Origin: DASRVA01 sp035550715 | GTDB lineage: Bacteria; Gemmatimonadota; Gemmatimonadetes; JACCXV01; JAHWKZ01 | Assembly (NCBI GenBank): GCA_035550715.1 | Contig: DASZOP010000137.1 | Span: 1 to 18,112 of the forward strand | DNA length: 18,112 nucleotides | Reading direction: 5' to 3' | In this document: positions 7,089 through 14,551 of the stretch, piece after piece | Position numbering within the stretch: position 1 is the stretch's first letter | How the letters are laid out: each line of letters begins with the position of its first letter | Made by a program: the position numbers and the translations under genes | Notes under the pieces: generated by a model | Database searches by the model: none | Told to the model about the DNA's origin: nothing | What the model saw: only the letters and a program-made list of their open reading frames with translations

Positions 7089-7583
7089 GTGCCGGGAACG
7101 GGGAGCGTCTCGGGAGAGGCGGCCACGTTCGACCGCCCGGCGCCGGGTCCCGACGACACACGGCGGCTGGGGCGGGTGTTCGGGCGATCGAGCCCGGACG
7201 GCGCGGTCCTCCTCGTCGAGGGTGTCCTGGGGGCCGGCAAGACCACCTTCGCGCAGGGCGTGGCCGAAGGGTGCGGGGTTCCGGGCCCGGTATCGAGCCC
7301 AACCTACAACCTCGTGCTTCATTACTCCGGCCGGCGGCCGTTCGTCCACGCCGACTTCTACCGCCTGGCCGGCCCCGAAGAGCTGGAGACCGTGGACCTC
7401 GAGGAGGTCCTGTCCCCCTCCGGACTGGCGGTGGTGGAGTGGCCGGCGCTGGTGGCCGGCCGGGCCCGGCCGCCGTACGCGGCGGTCGCCCTCGTCCGCG
7501 ACGGGGACGGGCGCCGGATCGCGGGGCGGCTGGTGGGAACCGGGTGGTCCGCGGTGCGGGAGGCCTTGGAGGCCCAGGGTTGA
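7089..7583 (+). CDS. tsaE: tRNA threonylcarbamoyladenosine biosynthesis ATPase TsaE
   Basis: TsaE is the small P-loop ATPase that works with TsaB and TsaD to put threonylcarbamoyl on A37 of ANN-decoding tRNAs. About 164 residues. Visible motifs are the Walker A GVLGAGKT (45-52), the family signature SSPTYNLVLHY (69-79), HADFYRL (87-93) and VVEWP (115-119). The GTG at 7089 directly follows the uvrB stop. A later start is possible because the first 20 or so residues are not conserved. It is the first gene of the tsaE-tsaB-rimI set, a common bacterial arrangement, and its stop overlaps the tsaB start. Confidence 0.93.
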   Translation: MPGTGSVSGEAATFDRPAPGPDDTRRLGRVFGRSSPDGAVLLVEGVLGAGKTTFAQGVAEGCGVPGPVSSPTYNLVLHYSGRRPFVHADFYRLAGPEELETVDLEEVLSPSGLAVVEWPALVAGRARPPYAAVALVRDGDGRRIAGRLVGTGWSAVREALEAQG

Positions 7584-8194
7584 GGATCCTCGCCATCGAC
7601 ACCGCCACCGACGAGTCGGCGGTCGCCCTGCTGGTGGACGGGCGCACCGTCGAGCGTCCGGTGACGTGGCGCTCGGCCTTCCGGGAGACCGCGCCCGCCC
7701 TCCTCGAGCTGCTGCGGCGGGGGGGGATCGGGTTGGGGGAGCTGGACGGGATCGCCGTCCCCGCCGGCCCGGGATCGTTCACCGGCCTCAGGGTCGGCGC
7801 GGCCCTGGCGCTCGGGATCGCCGAGCTGGGCGCCGTTCCCCTGTCGGCGCCCTCCACGCTCGCCGTCGTGGCCGAGGCGGCCGCCCCGATCGGCGCCGGT
7901 CGGGTCCTGGCCACGCTGGACGCCCGCCGCGGGAGGCGCTACGCCGCCGTCCTCGAGAGGAGGGGAACGGTCTGGGCGCTCACCGACGGTCCGACCGACC
8001 TGGAGGCGGGAGCCGAGGAGGGGTGGGCCCCGGGGCTGCCGCATGCCCGTCTCGAGACGCCCCGCCCGGGAGGCTCGCCGGCGGCCGCCCTGGCCCGGCT
8101 GGTCGCCCGCGCCCCCGACGCCTACCGCCTGGCGTCGCCCGCCGAGCTTCGGATCGTCTATGCCCGGCCGGCGACCGACCGGCCCGCGCCGTGA
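7580..8194 (+). CDS. tsaB: tRNA threonylcarbamoyladenosine biosynthesis protein TsaB
   Basis: TsaB is the inactive ASKHA-fold paralogue of TsaD that scaffolds the bacterial t6A synthase. The 204-residue product starts RILAIDTATDESAVAL and has the signature AGPGSFTGLRVGAALALGIA (about 62-81), followed by a short C-terminal domain, as usual for TsaB and unlike the longer, metal-binding TsaD. The start must be a TTG at 7580, which overlaps the tsaE stop (TTGA), because the conserved N-terminus begins right there. This indicates translational coupling. A tract of eight G lies at 7719-7726. The same frame is open far upstream inside uvrB and tsaE; that extension is not TsaB-like and I reject it. 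tsaD itself is not in the window. Confidence 0.92.
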   Translation: MRILAIDTATDESAVALLVDGRTVERPVTWRSAFRETAPALLELLRRGGIGLGELDGIAVPAGPGSFTGLRVGAALALGIAELGAVPLSAPSTLAVVAEAAAPIGAGRVLATLDARRGRRYAAVLERRGTVWALTDGPTDLEAGAEEGWAPGLPHARLETPRPGGSPAAALARLVARAPDAYRLASPAELRIVYARPATDRPAP

Positions 8195-8664
8195 GAGCGC
8201 CTCTCCCCGACGCGCAGGTGCGCCCGCTCCGACCCTCCGACCTCGCGGAGGTCCTGTCCCTCGAGCGGTCGGTCTACCCGTCGCCGTGGCCGGAAGAGCA
8301 CCTCGCCCGCATCGTCGCGCTGCCGGGAGCCATCGGCCAGGTCGCCGAGCTCGAGGCGGGCGGGATCGTCGGGTACGCGCTGGGCTGGGTCGCTGCCGAC
8401 GAGGCCGAGCTCGCCAACATCGCGGTGGCGGCGCCGCATCGGCGCTCCGGCGTAGGGGACCGGCTGCTGGAGGCGATGCGGGGGGAGGCCGCCGCCCTCG
8501 GGGCGACCCGGATGTATCTGGAGGTGCGGGTCTCGAACGAGGTCGCGCAGGCCTTCTATCGCTCCCGCGGCTTCAGCGTCACCGGGCGCCGCCGCGACTA
8601 CTACAGCCGCCCACGTGAGGACGCGCTCACGATGGCGGTTGCCCTGATCCCTGAGGCCACCTAG
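8191..8664 (+). CDS. rimI: RimI-type protein N-alpha-acetyltransferase
   Basis: A GNAT-fold acetyltransferase; the family acetylates the N-terminus of ribosomal protein S18 and in many bacteria sits beside the t6A genes, as here. 157 residues. The acetyl-CoA binding motif is NIAVAAPHRRSGVGDRLLEAM, with RRSGVG at about 84-89. The family hallmark follows: LEVRVSNEVAQAFYRSRGF, then RRRDYYSRPREDALTM. The start is the GTG at 8191, overlapping the tsaB stop as GTGA, so the two genes are probably translationally coupled. S18 as substrate is inferred from family membership; some RimI proteins are broader. Confidence 0.92.
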   Translation: MRAPLPDAQVRPLRPSDLAEVLSLERSVYPSPWPEEHLARIVALPGAIGQVAELEAGGIVGYALGWVAADEAELANIAVAAPHRRSGVGDRLLEAMRGEAAALGATRMYLEVRVSNEVAQAFYRSRGFSVTGRRRDYYSRPREDALTMAVALIPEAT

Positions 8665-8694
8665 GCTTACCGCCCGCCGAGCAACGGCGATCCC

Positions 8695-9561
8695 ATGAGC
8701 TGGTTCAAGCGCGACAAGCGAAAGATCGAGGAGACGACGGCCCGCAAGGAGCTGCCGGGCGAGCTGTGGCAGAAGTGCCCGTCGTGCGGGAGCATCCTCT
8801 ACCGCAAGGACCTGTCGGGTCGAACATGGGTCTGCCCTCACTGCGGGCATCACTTCCGGATCGGTGTCGACGAGTACGGGGAGCTCCTGCTGGACGAGGA
8901 ATCGTTCGAGGAGCACGACGCCGACCTGGCCAGCGTCGACGCGCTGCAGTTCGTCGACTCCAAGCCGTATCCGCAGCGGCTGGCGGAGTACCGCGATCGC
9001 ACGGGCCGCTCCGACGCCGTCGTGTGCGGCCTGGGCCGGATCGACGGCGTCGACGTCTCGGTGGCGATCATGGACTTCGGCTTCATGGGCGGCAGCATGG
9101 GGTCGGTGGTCGGCGAGAAGGTCGCTCGCGCGATCGAGCGCGCGATCGACCGCGACATCCCGCTGGTGATCGTCTCGGCCAGCGGCGGGGCCCGCATGCA
9201 GGAGGGCGTGCTCTCGCTCATGCAGATGGCGAAGACGAGCGCGCTGCTCGCCGAGCTCGATCGTCGCGGCCTGCCGTTCGTCGCCGTCGACACGGACCCG
9301 ACGACCGGCGGTGTGACCGCCTCCTACGCCATGCTCGGGGACGTCATCTACGCGGAGCCGGCGGCCCAGATCGGCTTCGCCGGACCGCGGGTGATCAAGC
9401 AGACGATCGGTCAGGACCTGCCGGACGAGTTCCAGACCGCCGAGTTCCTGCTGGAGCATGGCTTCGTCGACGCGGTGATTCCGCGCGAACGGCTCAAGCG
9501 GACGGTCTCGCGCACGCTGCGCTGGATGACGGGTCGCGAGGCGCCCGCCGGAGACGCGTGA
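8695..9561 (+). CDS. accD: Acetyl-CoA carboxylase carboxyltransferase subunit beta
   Basis: AccD, with AccA, transfers CO2 from carboxybiotin to acetyl-CoA to form malonyl-CoA, the first step of fatty-acid synthesis. 288 residues, normal length. The zinc ribbon CPSCG/CPHCG (Cys28, 31, 47, 50) lies at the N-terminus. The crotonase-like core follows with DFGFMGGSMGSVVGEKV, SASGGARMQEG, DTDPTTGGVTASYAMLGD and GFAGPRVIKQT, which form the CoA site and oxyanion hole. The ATG at 8695 comes 30 bases after rimI, the widest gap in this gene run, with no obvious ribosome binding site. accA is not present. The accD-folC order is widespread in bacteria. Confidence 0.97.
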   Translation: MSWFKRDKRKIEETTARKELPGELWQKCPSCGSILYRKDLSGRTWVCPHCGHHFRIGVDEYGELLLDEESFEEHDADLASVDALQFVDSKPYPQRLAEYRDRTGRSDAVVCGLGRIDGVDVSVAIMDFGFMGGSMGSVVGEKVARAIERAIDRDIPLVIVSASGGARMQEGVLSLMQMAKTSALLAELDRRGLPFVAVDTDPTTGGVTASYAMLGDVIYAEPAAQIGFAGPRVIKQTIGQDLPDEFQTAEFLLEHGFVDAVIPRERLKRTVSRTLRWMTGREAPAGDA

Positions 9562-10874
9562 GCGGATATCGCGAGGCGCTCGACGCGCTCCACCGGCTCG
9601 AGAGGTTCGGGATCCGGCTGGGGCTCGAGGAGATGCGCGCCATCTGCGCGGCCTCGGGTCACCCCGAGCGCTCGGCCCCGGTCCTTCACGTGGGCGGGAC
9701 GAACGGCAAGGGGACGACGGTGGCGGTGCTGGCCGCCCTCGGGACCGCCCACGGGTTCCGGACCGGCTGCTACACGTCGCCGCACGTGCTGGACTTCCGG
9801 GAGCGGATCCGGATCGATGGCGAACCGATCGCCGAGGACGCGGTCGGAGAGGCGTGGAGCCGCGTGGCTGCGCGGGTCCGTCGGAACGGGCTCACCTACT
9901 TCGAAGCCACGACCCTCATGGCTTTCGATCACTTCGCGAGGGCCGGCATCGATCTGGCCGTCGTCGAGGTGGGCCTGGGGGGCCGCCTCGACGCGACCAA
10001 CGTGGTCGTGCCCGAGGTGGCGGTCGTCACCAACGTGGCCCGCGATCACGAGCCGCAGCTGGGGCGCGAGCTCGCCGGTATCGCGCGTGAGAAGGCGGGG
10101 ATCTTCAAGGCCGGGATCCCGGCCTTGATCGGCGACGCCCGCCGGGCCGAAGTGCGGAGGGTGTTCGTGGAGGCGGCCGGGGCGGCCGGATCGCCGCTTC
10201 ACTTCTTCGAGGACGAGGTCCGGCTGGAGATCCGCCCCGGGGAGGGAGAGACCGGGTTCGATTACGCGAGCCCGGCCTGGCGGGCCGAGGGCCTGGTGCT
10301 GCCGATGGCCGGCGCGCACTTCGCGTGGGATGCCGCGCTCGCCCTCAGGGCCTGGGAGGTGGCCGCGATCCGGCCGCTCGCCGAGACCGCCGCCCGGGAG
10401 GCCGTGTCCGGCGTCCGCCCGATCGGACGTGCCGAGCGGTGGACGCTGGACGGCGTCCCCATCGTGTTCGACGTGGCGCACAATCCGGCCGCCGTCGACC
10501 AGCTGGTCGCCGGTCTCCGCGGCGGGAGCGACGGACGCACCCTCCTCGTGCTCGGGTTTCTGGCCGACAAGGACTGGCAGGCGATGCTGGACGGTCTGGC
10601 CTCTCTCGGCGGCCGGGGCTGGCTGTGCGGGCTTCCGGACGCACCGGCCGAGCGCCGCCTGGAGCGTCCCGACCTGTCCCGCTGGCCGGGCCTGGTCTGG
10701 GCCGACACGGTCGCTTGCGCGCTCGCCGAGGCCCGCCGCCAGGCGGCCCTGGGCGCGGCGGACCGGATCCTCGTCACCGGGTCCTTCCACACCGTGGAGG
10801 CGGCCATGCGCGCCCTGGGTCGCCGCGGCCCGGGCACCTTCTATCGAACCACCGCGGCGGAGGCCGCCCGGTGA
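9558..10874 (+). CDS. folC: Folylpolyglutamate synthase / dihydrofolate synthase
   Basis: FolC adds glutamate to dihydropteroate and/or to folates. 438 residues, normal. It has the P-loop HVGGTNGKGTT (about 44-54), then YTSPHVLDFRERI, EATTLMAFDHFA, VVEVGLGGRLDATNVV, the DHEPQLG metal and nucleotide region, IAREKAGIFK (site of the carbamylated lysine in the family) and the C-terminal DVAHNPAA. The start is the GTG at 9558, overlapping the accD stop as GTGA. The frame is open well upstream through accD, but that part has no FolC similarity. Whether it is mono- or bifunctional cannot be told from sequence; as no separate folate ligase is visible here, bifunctional is the default guess. Confidence 0.95.
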   Translation: MSGYREALDALHRLERFGIRLGLEEMRAICAASGHPERSAPVLHVGGTNGKGTTVAVLAALGTAHGFRTGCYTSPHVLDFRERIRIDGEPIAEDAVGEAWSRVAARVRRNGLTYFEATTLMAFDHFARAGIDLAVVEVGLGGRLDATNVVVPEVAVVTNVARDHEPQLGRELAGIAREKAGIFKAGIPALIGDARRAEVRRVFVEAAGAAGSPLHFFEDEVRLEIRPGEGETGFDYASPAWRAEGLVLPMAGAHFAWDAALALRAWEVAAIRPLAETAAREAVSGVRPIGRAERWTLDGVPIVFDVAHNPAAVDQLVAGLRGGSDGRTLLVLGFLADKDWQAMLDGLASLGGRGWLCGLPDAPAERRLERPDLSRWPGLVWADTVACALAEARRQAALGAADRILVTGSFHTVEAAMRALGRRGPGTFYRTTAAEAAR

Positions 10875-12178
10875 CCCGCTTCGCGGGCCTGCCCGGCACC
10901 CGCGACTTCTATCCCCCGGACATGCGCCTCAGGCGGTGGATCGAATCGCGCTGGCGGGAGGTGGCGCTCCGGTACGGGTTCGAGGAGGTCGACGGTCCGG
11001 TGATCGAGCCGCTCGAGCTGTACACGGTCAAGTCGGGGGACGAGATCGTCGGGCAGCTCTACGCGTTCGAGGACCGGGGCGGCCGCCGGGTCGCCCTGCG
11101 CCCGGAGATGACGCCGACCGTGGCGCGGATGGTGGCCGCCAGGAGCCAGGGACTGCCCAAGCCGATCAAGTGGTTCTCGATCCCCCGGCTCTTCCGGTAC
11201 GAACGCCCGCAGCGGGGCCGCTTCCGCGAGTTCTGGCAGCTCAACCTGGACATCTTCGGCGTGGCGGGGATCGAGGCCGACGCCGAGATCATCGCGGCCG
11301 CCGTGGACGTCCTCCGAGGGTGCGGCCTCGGTGCCGACGACTTCGTCGTCCGGTACAGCGATCGGCGGCTTCTGGACCGGGCTCTCGAACGCCTGGGGGT
11401 CCCTCGGGAGGGGTGGCCGGCGGCCTTCGCGGCGCTCGACAAGCTGCTCCGGGGCGGCCCCGACGACGCGCGGGCGGCGCTCGCCAGGGCCGGCGTCGCC
11501 GACCGGGCGGCGGCGACCCTGGTCGAGGCGGTCGAGCTACGCGAGCGGGTGGGGTTCGAGGGGGCCCTGGCCGGGACGGGGGTGGACGTGGCGGCCGAGT
11601 CGGCCGAGCTGTCCGAGCTCGAGGCCCGTCTCGAGGCCTACGGAGTGGCTGGCTTCTGCGCCTTCGACGCGGCCGTCGTCCGGGGGCTCGCCTACTATAC
11701 GGGTGTCGTGTTCGAGATCTACGACCGGGCCGGCCAGCTCCGGGCGATCTGCGGGGGGGGTCGCTACGACGACCTGCTGGGGGGGGTCGGCGGGGAGCGG
11801 CTGCCGGCGGTGGGGTTCGGGCTCGGCGAGGCGGTCCTGGCGGAACTCCTGGAACGGGTCGGGGCGTCTCCGCCCGAGACGGGCCGGTGCGAGGCGTACG
11901 TCATCCCGGTCACCGCCGCCGACCGTCTCCACGCGATCGGCGTCGCGGCGCGTCTGCGCGAGGCCGGGGTCCGGACCGATCTCGCCCTTCGCGACGCCTC
12001 GCTGGGGCGCGGCATGAAGAGCGCGGCCCAGGCCGGTGCCCGGGTCGCGGTCGTGGTCGGGGAGCGGGAGCGCGAGGCGGCAGGGGTGACCCTCCGCGAC
12101 CTGGAATCTGGCGAGGAGAGCTCGCTCGGCCTCGAGGAGGCGGTCGCCCGGCTCGGGCGACGCGTGGCGGAGGGGTGA
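10871..12178 (+). CDS. hisS: Histidine--tRNA ligase
   Basis: Class II aminoacyl-tRNA synthetase that charges tRNA-His. 435 residues. It starts TRFAGLPGTRDFYPPDM, the usual N-terminus, and has motif 2 (RPEMTPTVARM about 77-87; RLFRYERPQRGRFREFWQLNLDIFG), the histidine-specific RGLAYYTG at about 271-278, and motif 3 (GGGRYDDLLG, LPAVGFGLGEAVL). The C-terminal anticodon-binding domain (YVIPVTAADRL, RDASLGRGMKSAAQAGA) is present, so this is HisS and not the shorter HisZ. The usual Asp of RGLDYY is Ala here, while the catalytic Arg remains. Two runs of eight G (11753-11760 and 11779-11786) encode the motif 3 glycines. The GTG start overlaps the folC stop. Confidence 0.95.
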   Translation: MTRFAGLPGTRDFYPPDMRLRRWIESRWREVALRYGFEEVDGPVIEPLELYTVKSGDEIVGQLYAFEDRGGRRVALRPEMTPTVARMVAARSQGLPKPIKWFSIPRLFRYERPQRGRFREFWQLNLDIFGVAGIEADAEIIAAAVDVLRGCGLGADDFVVRYSDRRLLDRALERLGVPREGWPAAFAALDKLLRGGPDDARAALARAGVADRAAATLVEAVELRERVGFEGALAGTGVDVAAESAELSELEARLEAYGVAGFCAFDAAVVRGLAYYTGVVFEIYDRAGQLRAICGGGRYDDLLGGVGGERLPAVGFGLGEAVLAELLERVGASPPETGRCEAYVIPVTAADRLHAIGVAARLREAGVRTDLALRDASLGRGMKSAAQAGARVAVVVGEREREAAGVTLRDLESGEESSLGLEEAVARLGRRVAEG

Positions 12179-12663
12179 GGGTCGGTCTCGTCAGCGACAC
12201 GCACGACCACGTGCTGCGGATCCGTGAAGCCGTCAGCCAGCTCAACCGGCTCGCCGTCGACGTGGTGCTCCACGCGGGCGACTACTGCTCGCCGTTCGCG
12301 GTCCGCGAGCTGGGGAGGCTCGAGGCCCCGCTCCACGGCATCTGGGGCAACAACGACGGCGACGTCTATCGCCTCGGCGAGGCGTTCGCCGCCATCGGGG
12401 CCCGGCTGGAATGGCAGTGGTGGGAGGCCGAGCTCGACGGCCGGCGGATCCTCCTCATGCACGAGCCGCGCGGGGTCGATGCGGTGGCGGCGGCCGGAAA
12501 GCACGACCTGGTCGTCTACGGCCACACGCACGAGCGGGACGAGCGGATGGTCGGCCCGGCGCGGATCGTCAATCCGGGGGAGGTATGCGGCTGGCTCGGC
12601 GGCGTGCCGTCGTTCGCGGTCTACGACACGGGGAGCGGAGAGGTGGAGTTCCATGAATTCTGA
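12175..12663 (+). CDS. YfcE/MJ0936-type metallophosphoesterase
   Basis: A 162-residue calcineurin-like phosphodiesterase of the small YfcE family, which hydrolyses phosphodiester bonds using two bound metals; physiological substrates are mostly unknown. The metal ligands appear in order: SDTHDH (residues 7-12), HAGDYC, GNNDGD, MHEPRG and GHTHERDE, and the C-terminal VNPGE is also typical. The start is the GTG at 12175, overlapping the hisS stop (GTGA). Its end overlaps the guaA start by 11 bases, so it is embedded in the operon. The place between hisS and guaA does not by itself suggest a substrate. Confidence 0.9.
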   Translation: MRVGLVSDTHDHVLRIREAVSQLNRLAVDVVLHAGDYCSPFAVRELGRLEAPLHGIWGNNDGDVYRLGEAFAAIGARLEWQWWEAELDGRRILLMHEPRGVDAVAAAGKHDLVVYGHTHERDERMVGPARIVNPGEVCGWLGGVPSFAVYDTGSGEVEFHEF

Positions 12664-14233
12664 GCCAGGTTCGGCCGGCGGCCATCGACGGCCCGGAAGG
12701 TGGATCCTGATCCTGGATTTCGGAGGCCAGTACACGCAGCTCATCGCACGCCGGATCCGCGAGCTGCGCGTGTACTGCGAGATCCATCCGTTCTCGCTCG
12801 ACGCCGGGACGATCCGCGGCTGGGAGCCCGCCGGGATCGTCCTCTCGGGCGGGCCGTCTAGCGTCTACGACGACGACGCCCCCCATCCGGCCGACGGGCT
12901 GCTCGACCTGCGGACCCCGATCCTGGGGATCTGCTACGGGATGCAGCTGCTGGCCCATGCCGAGGGCGCGCCCGTCCGGCCGGCCCGGTCGCGCGAGTAC
13001 GGGCGCGCCCGGGTGACGGTCACCGAGCCTGTCGGCCTGTTCCAGGGGTTCGACGATCGCGAAGCCCTCGACGTCTGGATGAGCCACGGCGACCGGGTCG
13101 AGTCGCCCCCACACCGTTACGCCGCCTACGCGATGTCCGGTGAGGACACGATCGCGGCGTTCGGCGACCCCGAGACCGGCCGCTACGGGGTCCAGTTCCA
13201 TCCCGAGGTCGCCCACACCGAGCGCGGGGAGGAGATGCTGGCCAACTTCGTGTTCGAGATCTGCGGCTGCGTCCCCGACTGGACGATGGCCGCGTTCATC
13301 GACGAGGCGGTGGCCTCGATACGGCGGCGGATCGGGGAGGGCAACGCGGTCTGCGGCCTGTCCGGCGGGGTCGACTCGACGGTGGCCGCGGCGCTCGTCC
13401 ATCGCGCCATCGGCGATCGCCTGACCTGCATCTTCGTGGATACGGGGCTGCTGCGGAAGGATGAGCGGCATCAGGTCGAGCGCACCTTCCGCGAGCACGT
13501 GGGGCTGCCCCTCCGGGTGGTGGACGCGGGCGACCGCTTTCTGGCCGACCTGGCCGGCGTCGAGGACCCCGAGGAAAAGCGCCGCCGGATCGGACACCGC
13601 TTCGTGGAGGTCTTCGAGGAAGAGGCGGAGCGGGTCGAGGACGCCCGGTTCCTGGTCCAGGGAACCCTCTATCCGGACGTCATCGAATCGACGTCCGTGC
13701 GTGGTCCGTCGGTCACCATCAAGACCCATCACAACGTCGGCGGCCTCCCCGAGCGGATGCGGCTCGCTGTGGTCGAGCCGCTGCGCGAGCTGTTCAAGGA
13801 CGAGGTCCGCCAGGTCGGGCGCGAGCTCGCCCTTCCGGAGGACGTCCTGGGGCGCCATCCGTTCCCCGGCCCGGGGCTGGCAGTGCGGGTCGTGGGCGAG
13901 GTGACGCGCGAGCGGGTGGCGCTCCTCCAGGAGGTGGACGCGATCTTCCTCCTGGAAATTCAGGCGGCCGGGCTCTACGACCGGATCTGGCAGGCGTTCG
14001 CAGTGCTGCTCCCCGTCCGTGCCGTCGGCGTGATGGGCGACTTCCGCACCTACGAGAGCGTGGTCGCCCTGCGCGCCGTGACGAGCCGGGACGGCATGAC
14101 GGCCGACTGGTACCCGTTTGCCCCCGACTTCCTGGCCGGGGTTTCGAACCGGATCATCAACGAGGTCCGCGGGGTCAACCGCGTGGTGTACGACGTGTCG
14201 AGCAAGCCGCCGGCGACGATCGAGTGGGAGTAG
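12653..14233 (+). CDS. guaA: GMP synthase (glutamine-hydrolysing)
   Basis: GuaA converts XMP to GMP using glutamine and ATP, the last step of de novo GMP synthesis. 526 residues, single-chain type. The glutamine amidotransferase domain has SGGPSSVYD, the nucleophile Cys94 in GICYGMQLL, and His183 and Glu185 in FHPEV. The ATP pyrophosphatase domain has the PP-loop GLSGGVDSTV (Ser237 to Ser242), QGTLYPDVIES, IKTHHNVGGLPE, and the C-terminal dimerisation part ending NRVVYDVSSKPPATIEWE. The ATG at 12653 has GGTGGAG upstream and overlaps the phosphoesterase gene; the first dozen residues are a non-conserved lead before WILILDFGGQYTQLIA. It is the last gene of the run, and its stop lies 3 bases from the stop of the opposing gene. 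Confidence 0.98.
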   Translation: MNSEPGSAGGHRRPGRWILILDFGGQYTQLIARRIRELRVYCEIHPFSLDAGTIRGWEPAGIVLSGGPSSVYDDDAPHPADGLLDLRTPILGICYGMQLLAHAEGAPVRPARSREYGRARVTVTEPVGLFQGFDDREALDVWMSHGDRVESPPHRYAAYAMSGEDTIAAFGDPETGRYGVQFHPEVAHTERGEEMLANFVFEICGCVPDWTMAAFIDEAVASIRRRIGEGNAVCGLSGGVDSTVAAALVHRAIGDRLTCIFVDTGLLRKDERHQVERTFREHVGLPLRVVDAGDRFLADLAGVEDPEEKRRRIGHRFVEVFEEEAERVEDARFLVQGTLYPDVIESTSVRGPSVTIKTHHNVGGLPERMRLAVVEPLRELFKDEVRQVGRELALPEDVLGRHPFPGPGLAVRVVGEVTRERVALLQEVDAIFLLEIQAAGLYDRIWQAFAVLLPVRAVGVMGDFRTYESVVALRAVTSRDGMTADWYPFAPDFLAGVSNRIINEVRGVNRVVYDVSSKPPATIEWE

Positions 14234-14236
14234 GGT

Positions 14237-14551
14237 TCAGTGCTGGGCGGCCGAGTCCAGGCGTGCGCCGACCTGCCGGTAGATCTCCGACATCAGATCG
14301 GCGTCTCCGCCGCGTCGGGCGGCGAACTCGCGCAGGTCGGATTCCGTGACGCCGGCCCGTTCGAGGATCTCGGCGCGCCGACGTCGGTACAGGACCGTGT
14401 CCGGAAGGGTCTCCACCCGCGCTTCCGAGAGCTCGGCCAGGACGCGCGCGAAGGTGCCGGGCGGAATGGTGGCCGCTTCGGGTGGGAATGGCTCTCCCCT
14501 GCAACCGCCGAGCAGGGAGCCGAGGAGCAGGAGGACGGAGAGGGCGCGCAC
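14237..14551 (-). CDS. Small lipoprotein resembling DUF4296
   Basis: A 104-residue protein, the only convincing gene on the minus strand. The GTG at 14551 gives a classical lipoprotein signal: MRALSVLLLLGSLLGG then Cys, so a mature chain of about 87 residues anchored in a membrane. The mature part reads PPGTFARVLAELSEARVE, then RRRRAEILERAGVTESDLREF, then DLMSEIYRQVGARLDS. This order (Ile-Pro-Pro start, a helix ending in a short acidic-basic stretch, a Gly-Val-Thr turn, a last amphipathic helix) resembles DUF4296 lipoproteins known mainly from Bacteroidota and relatives; function is unknown. I have not been able to align it, so the family call is moderate. It converges on guaA with a 3-base gap and diverges from the lipoprotein gene to its right, whose proposed start lies inside it on the other strand. 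Confidence 0.75.
   Translation of the reverse strand: MRALSVLLLLGSLLGGCRGEPFPPEAATIPPGTFARVLAELSEARVETLPDTVLYRRRRAEILERAGVTESDLREFAARRGGDADLMSEIYRQVGARLDSAAQH

Noticed and set aside
4818..7349. An 843-codon open frame on the minus strand
   Set aside because: It mirrors uvrB and the start of tsaE and has the same composition artefact; no motifs or signal.
5693..7579. In-frame extension upstream of tsaB suggesting a large fusion protein
   Set aside because: This frame overlaps uvrB and tsaE out of phase and reads as low-complexity Arg/Gly/Pro. TsaB homology starts exactly at the TTG at 7580.
8766..9557. In-frame extension upstream of folC
   Set aside because: It overlaps accD in another frame without FolC similarity; the conserved FolC N-terminus begins just after the GTG at 9558.
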